In this document: positions 25,326-32,843 of the stretch, piece after piece
Layout: each line of letters begins with the position of its first letter
How positions within the stretch are numbered: position 1 is the stretch's first letter
Assembly: GCA_964472095.1 (NCBI GenBank)
Contig: CAYYIV010000009.1
Coordinates: 1 to 64,000, forward strand
Reading direction: 5' to 3'
Length of the DNA stretch: 64,000 bases
DNA from: Pelagibius sp964472095
Lineage (GTDB): Bacteria > Pseudomonadota > Alphaproteobacteria > Kiloniellales > Kiloniellaceae
The notes under the pieces: generated by a model
Told to the model about the DNA's origin: nothing
The model's database searches: none
Seen by the model: the letters and a program-made list of their open reading frames with translations, nothing else
Program-made: the position numbers and the translations under genes

Positions 25326-26042
25326 ATGGAAAGCCGGCGCATCGTCATTCTGACCGGGGCGGGAATCTCCAAGGAATCGGGCCTCGACACCTTCCGCGAC
25401 GCGGACGGTCTCTGGGCGCGTGTGCGCATCGAGGACGTGGCGACGCCGGAGGCCTTCGCGCGGGATCCGGAGCGGGTGCAGGCCTTCTACAACCACCGTC
25501 GCGCGAGCCTGCTGTCGGCTGCGGTGGAGCCCAACGCGGCGCACCTGGCGCTGGCGCGCCTGGAAGCCGAATGGCCTGGTGAGATGCTGCTGGTGACCCA
25601 GAACATCGACGACTTGCACGAGCGTGCCGGCTCGATGAACCTCATCCACATGCACGGCGAGCTGCTGAAGGCGCGCTGCCTGGTCTGCGGCGGGGTGAGT
25701 CCCTGGCGCGAGCCCATGAACGGCGCCAGCCTCTGCCCGGCCTGCGGGGCCGAGGGGGCTCTGCGCGTCCATGTGGTGTGGTTCGGCGAGATGCCACTGG
25801 AGATGGATCGCATCTACGAGGCGCTTGGTGCCTGCGATCTCTTCGTTTCCATCGGCACCTCGGGTAGCGTCTACCCGGCGGCCGGCTTCGTCGCCGAGGC
25901 GCACGGCAACGGCCTCGCCCACACGGTGGAACTGAACCTGGAGCCCTCGGAGGGCCACTCGCTGTTCGACGAGCGCCGCTATGGTCCCGCCAGTGTCGAG
26001 GTACCGGCCTTCGTCGAGCGCGTTCTCCGCCATGGCTGGTAG
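25326..26042 (+). CDS. cobB: NAD-dependent protein deacylase (class III sirtuin, CobB-like)
   Basis: A 238-residue Sir2 protein. NAD-binding GAGISKESGLDTFRDADGLW, QNIDDLHERAG, catalytic His in HMHGELLKARC, zinc cysteines CLVC...CPAC and VVWFGEMP are all present. The segment QAFYNHRR holds the Tyr-x2-Arg pair that in class III sirtuins binds succinyl/malonyl-lysine, so desuccinylase as well as deacetylase activity is expected. The start at 25326 gives the family N-terminus; an in-frame ATG at 25281 is an alternative. It overlaps the next gene by 11 bp. Confidence 0.92.
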   Translation: MESRRIVILTGAGISKESGLDTFRDADGLWARVRIEDVATPEAFARDPERVQAFYNHRRASLLSAAVEPNAAHLALARLEAEWPGEMLLVTQNIDDLHERAGSMNLIHMHGELLKARCLVCGGVSPWREPMNGASLCPACGAEGALRVHVVWFGEMPLEMDRIYEALGACDLFVSIGTSGSVYPAAGFVAEAHGNGLAHTVELNLEPSEGHSLFDERRYGPASVEVPAFVERVLRHGW

Positions 26043-26640
26043 GCCCGACAAAGCCGAGCGCGACCTCCGCAAGATCCTCGCCGAGGCGCGCGCCTGCCGG
26101 CTTTGCGAAGCTCAGCTGCCGCTCGGCCCGCGCCCGGTGCTGCGCGCCGCCGCCAGCGCACGGCTGATGATCGTCGGCCAGGCGCCCGGCACCCGCGTGC
26201 ACGAGACCGGCATCCCGTGGAACGACCGCTCCGGCGACCGGCTGCGTGACTGGCTCCAGCTGTCGCGCGAGATCTTCTACGACGATGCCCGCATCGCCAT
26301 TGTGCCGATGGGCTTCTGCTATCCTGGCGTCGACGCCAAGGGCGGCGACAAGCCGCCGCGCCCGGAGTGCGCGCCGCTGTGGCACCCGCCACTGCGCGCC
26401 GCGCTTCCCAACGTCGAGCTGACACTGCTGGTCGGCATGTACGCGCAGCGCCACTACCTCGACAAGCGGCGTCAGGCGACCCTGACCGAGACGGTGCAGC
26501 ACTGGCGCGACGTCCTGCCCGAGTTCCTGCCGCTGCCTCACCCCAGCTGGCGCAACACGGCGTGGCTCAAGAAAAATCCCTGGTTCGAGAAAGACCTGCT
26601 GCCGGAGCTGCGCCTGCGCGTAAGCGAACTGGTGAGGTAG
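26032..26640 (+). CDS. Uracil-DNA glycosylase superfamily protein with probable Fe-S ligands
   Basis: A 202-residue UDG-superfamily protein (COG1573-like). Motif I is GQAPGTRVHETGIPWND and motif II is PHPSWRN. Four cysteines, C22-x2-C25 and C96-x16-C113, match the spacing of [4Fe-4S] ligands in family 4 UDGs, although motif I differs from that family (WND instead of the usual FVG-like loop). It may repair uracil or another deaminated base in DNA. The start overlaps the sirtuin gene by 11 bp, so translation is probably coupled. Substrate is not proven. Confidence 0.82.
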   Translation: MAGRPDKAERDLRKILAEARACRLCEAQLPLGPRPVLRAAASARLMIVGQAPGTRVHETGIPWNDRSGDRLRDWLQLSREIFYDDARIAIVPMGFCYPGVDAKGGDKPPRPECAPLWHPPLRAALPNVELTLLVGMYAQRHYLDKRRQATLTETVQHWRDVLPEFLPLPHPSWRNTAWLKKNPWFEKDLLPELRLRVSELVR

Positions 26641-26751
26641 TCAGGCCGCGCGCTCTTCCGAATTCTGGATTGAGAGTCAGCTTTGAAAGCGGGCATAGAA
26701 TGCTACGATTGCCATTCGCTTCTTCCGCTCTTGCAATGGTCGTTCCGGCCG

Positions 26752-26768
26752 CACCTTGAGCCAAGGTG
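26752..26768 (+). terminator. Weak hairpin downstream of the UDG-like gene
   Basis: CACCTT (26752-26757) pairs with AAGGTG (26763-26768) around a 5-base loop and is followed by TTTA, about 110 bases after the UDG stop. It could end the cobB-UDG transcript. The rest of 26641-26921 holds no gene I can support. Confidence 0.35.
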
Positions 26769-26921
26769 TTTAGGACACAAACTATGACGGAGTGCCCGAT
26801 CGCGTCGAAGGCCGCAGCCTCGGGACCCTGCACGTCAACTCACATGAAATCACTTCACTTGAAGGGCAGCCGATCCCGACCACTCAGGTAGGCTTCGGGT
26901 TCCGTCTGACCGCGATCCTCA

Positions 26922-27572
26922 CTAGCCCTTCGGCGTCACCAGGTAGGCGCAGCGGCGGGCGCCGGCGAGGATGTGGTCGATGCGCTTCACGTCATGCTCG
27001 CTGCCCAGCGACTTCCTGAACACCTCGAGCTCCATGTTGCAGAGGCCGGTGCAGGCAGCCGCGGCCGAGCACACCGGACAGTGGTTTTCCACCAGCAGGT
27101 AGCCGCCGCTGGCCTTCTCCACCTCGGCCATGTAGCCCTCCTCGGTGCGGATATCGGCCAGGGCTTTCAGCTTCTTCGGCAGGCTCGGTTGCTTGTCGAT
27201 GCGCGTCTTGTAGGCGGCGATCTGCTCACGCGCGCGCACTCTCAGCAGCTTGTCGAGGCCGGGCGCGCCAAAGGCCTGCTTCATGGCGTTGATGAGGCCA
27301 ACGGTAAACTCCGCATGGCCGTCGGGGAAGAAGCGGTCGGCGGCGGCGGTCAGGGCCCAGAGCTTGGCCGGTCGACCGAGCGGTCGGGCCTCTGCCTCGT
27401 GGGTCACCAGACCCTCGGCCGAGAGGTCGTAGAGATGCTGGCGCACCGCCATGGCCGAGACGCCGAGCCGGCGGGCGAGACTCGCCGCGTCCTGCGGGCC
27501 GTTCTGCTTCAGGCTGTCGATGATGGCGCGGCGGCTGCGTTTTTCCGCCGGAATGACATTGCGGTTGCTCAT
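26922..27572 (-). CDS. SufR-like winged-helix regulator with a four-cysteine cluster motif
   Basis: A 216-residue transcription factor. A winged helix spans about 12-75 (AIIDSLKQNGPQDAASLARRLGVS, then LGRPAKLWALTAAADRFFPDGH), typical of the SufR/COG2345 group. The C-terminus has C165-x2-C168-x5-C174-x3-C178, the position where SufR-type repressors bind an iron-sulphur cluster. Cytoplasmic; it probably senses iron-sulphur, iron or oxidative status. It is divergent from the 535-residue Rieske gene across 97 bp containing three TTTC/GAAA dyads. I see no ribosome site before the ATG at 27572. The target is inferred from position. Confidence 0.85.
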   Translation of the reverse strand: MSNRNVIPAEKRSRRAIIDSLKQNGPQDAASLARRLGVSAMAVRQHLYDLSAEGLVTHEAEARPLGRPAKLWALTAAADRFFPDGHAEFTVGLINAMKQAFGAPGLDKLLRVRAREQIAAYKTRIDKQPSLPKKLKALADIRTEEGYMAEVEKASGGYLLVENHCPVCSAAAACTGLCNMELEVFRKSLGSEHDVKRIDHILAGARRCAYLVTPKG

Positions 27573-27669
27573 GGAGTATTTTTCTAAAGTTTTTTCTTGA
27601 GAAAGACAAGAGCTGGGGCTAGGTTTTTCGAAAGATTTTTCTTTCGAAAGTAGTTGCGGGAGATCAGCC
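27573..27669. promoter_or_regulatory. Divergent operator/promoter region with repeated TTTC/GAAA dyads
   Basis: This AT-rich 97-bp region between the regulator and the Rieske gene holds three dyads: TTTCT-TG-AGAAA (27593-27604), TTTCGAAA (27626-27633) and CTTTCGAAAG (27641-27650), with centres 31 and 16 bp apart. Candidate minus-strand promoter: TTGTCT (27609-27604), 17 bp, TAGAAA (27586-27581). Candidate plus-strand promoter: TTGAGA (27598-27603), 16 bp, TAGGTT (27620-27625). One dyad lies within the minus promoter, consistent with autoregulation. Elements judged by eye. Confidence 0.6.
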
Positions 27670-29277
27670 ATGGCCTTGCCCCGGGAAAAGCCCTCGACGC
27701 TGTTGCGCGTCGCGCCTCTGGAAAAGCTGCTGGAAAAGGGACGCCACCTGTTCAAGGCGGAAGGCAAGCAGATCGCAGTCTTCGCCGGTGACGGCGGCGT
27801 CTTTGCCTGCAACAACCGCTGCCCGCACGAGGGTTACCCCCTGATGGAAGGGTCGCTCGCCCAGGGCGCGGAGGGGGACTGCGTTCTCACTTGCAACTGG
27901 CACAACTGGAAATTCGACCTCGCCAGCGGCGAGACCCTGGTCGGCGGCGACAAGCTCAGGCGCTATCCGGTGGAGATCGTCGACGGCGAGGTCTGGGTCG
28001 ACGTTGCCGATCCGCCGGCCGATGAGGTCGCAGCCGCCGCGCTCGATGCCCTGCGCGATTCTTTCCGCCGCCACGAGTACGACCGCATGGCGCGGGAACT
28101 CTCCCGCCTGCAGAAGGCCGGCACCGATCCGCTGGAGGCGCTGCGCTGCGCCTTCACCTGGACCCTCGATCGCTTCGAGTTCGGCGCCACCCACGCTCAG
28201 GCCGGTGCCGCCGACTGGCTGGCGCTGCGCGACGACTACGCGGAGACGGAAGAGGAGCGCCTGGTGCCGCTGGTCGAGGTGGTCGGCCACCTCGCCTGGG
28301 ACAGCCTGCGCGAGCCGGCCTTTCCTTTCGCCGAGGGCATGCTGGCCTACGAGCCGGCCGCTCTGGTCGCCGCCATCGAGGCGGAGGACGAAGACCGCGC
28401 CGTGCGCCTGCTGCGCGGCGCGCTCTTCGAGGGACGCGGCTTCCGCGAGCTGGAGGAGCCGCTGGCCGAGGCGGCGCTGGCGCACTACCAGGACTTCGGC
28501 CACTCGCTCATCTACGTGCTGAAGACCGGCGAGTTGATCGACCGCCTCGGGCCGGGCAGTGCCGAGCCGCTGCTGCTGAACCTGGTGCGATCGCTGGTCT
28601 ACGCGACGCGCGAGGACCTGATCCCGGAGTTCCGCGCCTATGCGCCTGCCCTGGCGGCCTGGAACGGTGCGGGCAGCGAGCCGGTGGCGGCGGAAGATCT
28701 GCTGGGTCTCCCGGTGCCGAAGGTACTGGACCGCGTGAACCGCTCGTCGGGCGACCGCCGTGCGCTCTACGATGCTCTCATCGGAGCGGCGAGCTGGCAG
28801 TTCCTGCATTTCGACCTGCGCGTCATGCGCGCCGTCGACAAGCCGGTGTCCCACAACGTGAACTGGCTCGATTTCAGCCATGCGCTCACCTTCGGCAACG
28901 CGGTACGCGTACTCTGCGGGCGCTACCCGCGGCTCTGGCCGCAAGGCCTGCTGCAGATCGCCTGCTTTGTCGGGCGCAACGCCGGCTTCGTCGACAAGGC
29001 GATCGACGAAGCGCCCTGGCAGGTGACGGACGGCACCGCCTTCCTGGACGCGGTGCTGAAAGGCCTGCTCGATCACGGCCAGCAGGAATACATCGTCTCC
29101 ATCCACCACGTGAAGCTGCTCTCTGCGGTGAAGGCGGAGGTGACGGCGGCGCCCGAGGCGCCCTGGGGGCCGGTGATGCTGGCCGCGTTGAACCGCTTCA
29201 TGAACCAGCCCTTCAAGCGCAAGCATGCGCTGCGTACGGCACGCCAGGCGATGGACTTCGTCGCCGCCGAAGGCTGA
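27670..29277 (+). CDS. Rieske [2Fe-2S] domain protein with large helical C-terminal domain of unknown function
   Basis: A 535-residue protein. Residues about 10-110 form a Rieske domain with ligands C51-P-H53 and C75-N-W-H78. The remaining 420 residues are helix-rich and lack the mononuclear-iron motif of ring-hydroxylating oxygenases; they contain several conserved-looking histidines (HYQDFGHSLIYVLK, SHNVNWLDFSHALTFGNAVR, SIHHVKLLSAV). That pattern is faintly like questin-oxidase-type helical domains, but this is a guess. No signal peptide. It is transcribed away from the SufR-like regulator and ends at a hairpin. Probably an Fe-S oxidoreductase under that regulator; the reaction is unknown. 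Confidence 0.8.
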   Translation: MALPREKPSTLLRVAPLEKLLEKGRHLFKAEGKQIAVFAGDGGVFACNNRCPHEGYPLMEGSLAQGAEGDCVLTCNWHNWKFDLASGETLVGGDKLRRYPVEIVDGEVWVDVADPPADEVAAAALDALRDSFRRHEYDRMARELSRLQKAGTDPLEALRCAFTWTLDRFEFGATHAQAGAADWLALRDDYAETEEERLVPLVEVVGHLAWDSLREPAFPFAEGMLAYEPAALVAAIEAEDEDRAVRLLRGALFEGRGFRELEEPLAEAALAHYQDFGHSLIYVLKTGELIDRLGPGSAEPLLLNLVRSLVYATREDLIPEFRAYAPALAAWNGAGSEPVAAEDLLGLPVPKVLDRVNRSSGDRRALYDALIGAASWQFLHFDLRVMRAVDKPVSHNVNWLDFSHALTFGNAVRVLCGRYPRLWPQGLLQIACFVGRNAGFVDKAIDEAPWQVTDGTAFLDAVLKGLLDHGQQEYIVSIHHVKLLSAVKAEVTAAPEAPWGPVMLAALNRFMNQPFKRKHALRTARQAMDFVAAEG

Positions 29278-29396
29278 GGGCCGCGCCATGTGCCAGTCCC
29301 TCTGCCGCCGCTTCACGTTGCGCAGGTTGCTCTTCGGCGTCGACATCCGGCGGCTGCGCAGCCGCCATCTGCTCGGACGGGAAGCCAGAAACGACA

Positions 29397-29422
29397 ACGA
29401 CCCGCCGGTGAGAGCGGGTCGT
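29397..29422. terminator. Bidirectional terminator hairpin
   Basis: ACGACCCGC (29397-29405) pairs with GCGGGTCGT (29414-29422) around an 8-base loop. It lies between the convergent Rieske and zincin-like genes and probably ends both transcripts. No clear T-tract. Confidence 0.6.
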
Positions 29423-29445
29423 GGTGGCGCGTGCGGAGCGGTGCG

Positions 29446-29859
29446 TCAGATGGCGCGCTCGATGCGCTCCATGTCGTCGTCGGAGAAGCCGAAGTGGTGG
29501 CCGATCTCGTGGATCAGCACGTGCTTCACTACCTCGGCGAGGTCCTCGCCGCTGTCGCACCAGTAGTCGAGGATCGGCCGCCGGTAGAGGTAGATCATGT
29601 CGAGGTCGTCGGGCGTATCGTAGGTCGACTTCTGCACCAGGTTGACGCCGCGATAGAGGCCCAGCAGGTCGAAGGGCGACTCGCAGTCCATCTCCTCAAG
29701 CGTCTCGTCGTCCGGGAAGTCGAGCACGCGAATGACCACGTCGCCCAGAGCCTGGCGCAGCTCCTCCGGGATTTCGGCATAAGCCTCCCGGGCAAGCGCT
29801 TCCAGGTGCTGGGTCTCAGGCGGAGTCGTATATCGCCCGACATCGTGCATCTGTGCCAT
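29446..29859 (-). CDS. Zincin-like metallopeptidase family protein
   Basis: A 137-residue minigluzincin/zincin-like protein (PF06262 type). The zinc site is HEIGHHFGFSDDDM near the C-terminus, an HExxH followed by an acidic residue as in this family. The central segment (FDLLGLYRGVNL...MIYLYRRPILDYW) is also typical. No signal peptide, so cytoplasmic; peptide substrate unknown. The ATG at 29859 is used; an in-frame TTG lies 12 bp upstream. Confidence 0.9.
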   Translation of the reverse strand: MAQMHDVGRYTTPPETQHLEALAREAYAEIPEELRQALGDVVIRVLDFPDDETLEEMDCESPFDLLGLYRGVNLVQKSTYDTPDDLDMIYLYRRPILDYWCDSGEDLAEVVKHVLIHEIGHHFGFSDDDMERIERAI

Positions 29860-29974
29860 AACCGTTCCCAATAGCCTTCCGTTGGGAGCACCCTAGCCTG
29901 CCTTGACCGGGAGTCCAAGCACAGTCACCTTCGGTTAACCTTACTTGAGCAAATCGGATCTGAGAGGACCCCAA

Positions 29975-30265
29975 ATGGCGGAAAAGTTGAGCGACGAGGC
30001 GCGCGCCGGCCTGTCGGCGACACTGCCCGGCTGGGCCCCGGTCGAGGGCCGGGATGCCCTAAAAAAGACATTCAAGTTCAAGTCTTTCAACGAAGCCTGG
30101 GGCTTCATGTCGCGGGTCGCCCTGGCGGCCGACAAGCTGAACCATCATCCGGAATGGTGCAACGTCTACAACCGCGTCGAGATCACCCTGACCACCCACG
30201 ACTGCGACGGCCTCTCCGACCTCGACGTGACGCTGGCCAAGCGGATCGACAGCTACGCCGGCTGA
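29975..30265 (+). CDS. phhB: Pterin-4a-carbinolamine dehydratase
   Basis: A 96-residue PCD/DCoH protein that regenerates quinonoid dihydropterin after phenylalanine hydroxylase. The signature is HHPEWCNVYNRVEI followed by LTTHDCDGLSDLDVTLAKRID; the N-terminal GWAPVEGRDALKKTFKF is also typical. The ATG at 29975 follows GAGAGGACC. No phenylalanine hydroxylase gene is in the window. Many bacteria carry PCD without that enzyme, so the role may differ. Confidence 0.95.
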   Translation: MAEKLSDEARAGLSATLPGWAPVEGRDALKKTFKFKSFNEAWGFMSRVALAADKLNHHPEWCNVYNRVEITLTTHDCDGLSDLDVTLAKRIDSYAG

Positions 30266-30349
30266 GAAGACCGCCTCATAGCGGAGCCGCGCTCGGTGAA
30301 CCAGGGATTGACGCAGAGCGCCAGCCTGCCGTTGCCGGGGTGGGTGCGC

Positions 30350-31108
30350 CTACTGCATGCGCATGGCACCGTCGAGGCGGATGGTGTCGGCGTTCAGCAT
30401 GGCGTTGCCGCAGATGTGCATGACCAGCTTGGCGTATTCCGCCGGGGTACCGAAGCGGTGCGGGAAGGGCACCTGCCCGGCCAGATTGTCCTGCACCTCC
30501 TGCGGCATGTTCAGCAGCAGCGGCGTGCCGATGAGGCCCGGCGCGATGGTGAGCACGCGCACGCCCGACTTGGCGAACTCGCGCGCCGCCGGCAGCATCA
30601 TGCCCATGATGCCGGCTTTGGAGGCGGCGTAGGCGACCTGACCGAGCTGGCCCTCGACGGCGGCGATGGAGGCGGTGGAGATGATGATGCCGCGCTCGCC
30701 GTCGGCATTCAGCGGCTCGGCGCCCAGCATGTCGGCGGCGGCCAGGCGCAGCATATTGAAGCTGCCGATCAGGTTCACCCGGATGACCTGCTCGAAGGCC
30801 GCCAGCGGCATCGGTCCGTCGCGCCCGACGATGCGCTTGGCCGGGGCGATGCCGGCGCAGTTCACCAGCACGCGGCAGCGGCCGTGCACCGCGCGCGCCT
30901 CGGCCACGGCCGCCTCGGCGGCCTCCGCGCTGGCGACGTCGCAGGCGAGGCCGAGGCCGCCGGTCTCCTTGGCCACGGCCGCCGCCGCCTCGGCGTTCAG
31001 GTCCAGGACCGTCACCTTGGCGCCAGCCGCCGCCAGGTGGCGCGCGGTCTCCGCGCCCAGGCCCGATCCGCCGCCGGTCACGATCGCTGCAAGCCCCTTC
31101 ACGTCCAT
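30350..31108 (-). CDS. SDR oxidoreductase, 3-hydroxyacyl-CoA dehydrogenase type-2 like
   Basis: A 252-residue SDR resembling the HSD10/short-chain 3-hydroxyacyl-CoA dehydrogenase group. It has TGGGSGLGAETARHLA, NCAGIAPAKRIVGRDGP, the inserted loop before IIISTASIAAVEGQLGQ, Y-A-A-S-K at the active site, and APGLIGTPLLLNMPQEV plus the C-terminal LDGAMRM that typify this group. It likely oxidises 3-hydroxyacyl-CoA (including branched-chain intermediates) with NAD+. It is first in a possible minus-strand run with the VOC and DUF423 genes, which lie upstream. Confidence 0.9.
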   Translation of the reverse strand: MDVKGLAAIVTGGGSGLGAETARHLAAAGAKVTVLDLNAEAAAAVAKETGGLGLACDVASAEAAEAAVAEARAVHGRCRVLVNCAGIAPAKRIVGRDGPMPLAAFEQVIRVNLIGSFNMLRLAAADMLGAEPLNADGERGIIISTASIAAVEGQLGQVAYAASKAGIMGMMLPAAREFAKSGVRVLTIAPGLIGTPLLLNMPQEVQDNLAGQVPFPHRFGTPAEYAKLVMHICGNAMLNADTIRLDGAMRMQ

Positions 31109-31197
31109 GTCGTCTTCCCCTTGGTTCTGGGCGATATCTTGGAAAGCGCCGGCTCTATAGCAGAGCTTCGCGGGGAAGACGAGACTCGGCCAGCCTG

Positions 31198-31536
31198 CTA
31201 GGGTCGATTGGAGATCTGGAAGGGGTTGCCATCCGGGTCCTTGCCGTCCGAGAGGAGCAAGCCGTTGTGGTCCAGCAGGCGCCCCATGCGGGCGCCCTGT
31301 GCCATGAGCGCGGATCGCTCAGCCGCCACGTCCGCGGCGAAGAAGGCCAGCTTGGGCGGCCGGCGACCGGTCATCGAACCGCCCCGGTGCAGGGCGATCT
31401 CCACCGATCCGGCTGCGAAGGATCTCCAGCCCGCCTCCTCGGCCACCTGCGGCAGGCCCAGGATCTCGCCGTAGAAGGCGCTCATCGCCGCCATGTTCTC
31501 GGTGAAGATGATCACGCGCCGTAGTTCCAGGGTCAT
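31198..31536 (-). CDS. VOC (glyoxalase/dioxygenase) superfamily protein
   Basis: A 112-residue single vicinal-oxygen-chelate domain: MTLELRRVIIFTENMAAMSAFYGEILGL at the start, SVEIALHRGG in the centre and DGKDPDGNPFQISNRP at the end. Metal ligands are not obvious by eye, so enzymatic activity is unsure. The ATG at 31536 gives standard length; longer in-frame readings would run back through the DUF423 gene. It lies 74 bp downstream of DUF423 and 89 bp upstream of the SDR start. Confidence 0.88.
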   Translation of the reverse strand: MTLELRRVIIFTENMAAMSAFYGEILGLPQVAEEAGWRSFAAGSVEIALHRGGSMTGRRPPKLAFFAADVAAERSALMAQGARMGRLLDHNGLLLSDGKDPDGNPFQISNRP

Positions 31537-31610
31537 CGCCCGCCCTCTCTTGCTGGAGTGCAGAGACTGGCCCGGACCATAAAAAAATAGAAGCGTGGCG
31601 GCAGACCAGA

Positions 31611-32003
31611 CTATTTTGCGCGGCCGGTTCCCGACAGCGCCCCCAGTCCGGCCCAGGCCAGCGCCAGCCAGCCGGCCATCAGCAGGAAGCCGCCGGCCGG
31701 AGCCAGGGGGTTGGTAATGTCGGCCTGGCCGAGCGCCTTCAGGTAGAGCGTGCCGCAGAACAGCAGCATCCCGGCGAGGAAAAGGGCCCCGGCGATACCG
31801 GCGCGCCGCGCCGTCGCCGGCGCCAGGCCGCCGATGAGGGCCGCCAACCCCAGAGCCGGCAGATGGGCGAAGTGATAGCGGATGCCGGTGTCGAACACCG
31901 CCTGCGCGCGGTCGTCGGCGAAGACCGCCGCATGGCTGCCATAGGCACCCAGCGCCACCGCGGCGAGGCCCATCAGGCCGAGGAGAATCCAAAGACTGCG
32001 CAT
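31611..32003 (-). CDS. DUF423 family small membrane protein
   Basis: A 130-residue inner-membrane protein with four hydrophobic helices. GLMGLAAVALGAYGSHA near the N-terminus, TGIRYHFAHLPALGLAAL and FLAGMLLFCGTLYLKAL are the family signature (YgdD-like). Function unknown. The ATG at 32003 begins MRSLWILLGL; a longer frame back to 32069 would add an unlikely basic leader. It lies just downstream of tRNA-Arg. Confidence 0.9.
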   Translation of the reverse strand: MRSLWILLGLMGLAAVALGAYGSHAAVFADDRAQAVFDTGIRYHFAHLPALGLAALIGGLAPATARRAGIAGALFLAGMLLFCGTLYLKALGQADITNPLAPAGGFLLMAGWLALAWAGLGALSGTGRAK

Positions 32004-32085
32004 GGCGGAGAGACTATGCGAATCGACCCTCAGCCGTCTGCTGCCGAATTGTCGCGGGGCCAGAGGCAATGACTGTCGGGAGAAA

Positions 32086-32162
32086 TGGTGACCCCGGCAG
32101 GATTCGAACCTGCGACCTACAGATTAGGAATCTGTCGCTCTATCCTACTGAGCTACGGGGCC
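32086..32162 (-). tRNA. tRNA-Arg (anticodon CCT)
   Basis: Read on the minus strand, a 77-base cloverleaf with encoded CCA: acceptor GGCCCCG/CGGGGTC (one G-U pair), D arm GTAGCTCAGTAGGATAGAGC, anticodon stem ACAGA/TCTGT around TTCCTAA, and T arm GCAGG-TTCGAAT-CCTGC. The anticodon CCT reads AGG codons, rare in this GC-rich genome. Confidence 0.95.
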
Positions 32163-32171
32163 ATCCGGACG

Positions 32172-32192
32172 GCAGCGGCCGCGGGCCGCTGC
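32172..32192. other. GC-rich perfect hairpin just upstream of tRNA-Arg
   Basis: GCAGCGGCC (32172-32180) pairs with GGCCGCTGC (32184-32192) around loop GCG, with a mini-hairpin CCCG-TTTT-CGGG right behind (32196-32207). It lies 9 bp before the tRNA 5' end on the template. It may belong to the tRNA precursor leader or be a processing signal; no function is proven. Confidence 0.4.
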
Positions 32193-32354
32193 ATTCCCGT
32201 TTTCGGGCGGAAAGGGCCGCCAAGTGATAGGACAAAGCGGCGATCTTGGCAATGCGGGCGGGAACCAGAGGAATCCCGCCAGCGTTATGGGGAAAGGCGG
32301 CCGTAGCCGGCCGGGCATCCTGCCTGCGGGACGGTCGCCCGAGAGGTGCATCCG

Positions 32355-32816
32355 ATGGCCCTCAGTGCGGTCCGCTTCCTTGCCCTCGTCCTGACGGCGA
32401 TCGCCCTGATTCCCGCCGGCGCCCATCTGTTCGCGTTGCCGGGCAAGATCGTGCTGCCGCAGGACGACTATTTCATCGTCCAGGAAATCTATCATGGCTG
32501 GTCGCTCTTCGGCTTCGTCCTGGTCGGAGCCATCGCCGCCAACCTGGTGCTCGCGGTGATGCTGCACGACCGCGGTCCCCGCTTCACCCTCGCCTGCATC
32601 GCCTTCCTGCTGGTCACCGCGACACTGGCGATTTTCTTCATCGGTGCCTACCCCGCCAACCAGGCGACCCAGAACTGGACCTTCGCGCCGGACAACTGGC
32701 GCGCCCTGCGCAGCCAATGGGAATACGGTCACGCCGTCAACGCGCTGCTGACCTTCGCCGCACTCTGCCTGCTGGTGCTGGAGGCCGTGCTGCCGGGACG
32801 GCGGACGTCTGAATAG
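32355..32816 (+). CDS. Small four-helix membrane protein, DUF1772-like
   Basis: A 153-residue protein with four hydrophobic helices (RFLALVLTAIALIPAGAHLFAL; WSLFGFVLVGAIAANLVLAVML; FTLACIAFLLVTATLAIFFIGAYP; HAVNALLTFAALCLLVLEAVL). The motif NWRALRSQWEYGHAVNA before the last helix is of the anthrone-oxygenase-like DUF1772 type. Function unknown. The ATG at 32355 is preferred over a GTG at 32346. Confidence 0.8.
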   Translation: MALSAVRFLALVLTAIALIPAGAHLFALPGKIVLPQDDYFIVQEIYHGWSLFGFVLVGAIAANLVLAVMLHDRGPRFTLACIAFLLVTATLAIFFIGAYPANQATQNWTFAPDNWRALRSQWEYGHAVNALLTFAALCLLVLEAVLPGRRTSE

Positions 32817-32843
32817 GCATAGCCGGCGGCCGGGCGCGCGTCG

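Noticed and set aside
29288..29445. Short plus-strand peptide starting MCQSLCRRFTLRR
   Set aside because: It overlaps a terminator and the zincin gene, has no ribosome site and no family features.
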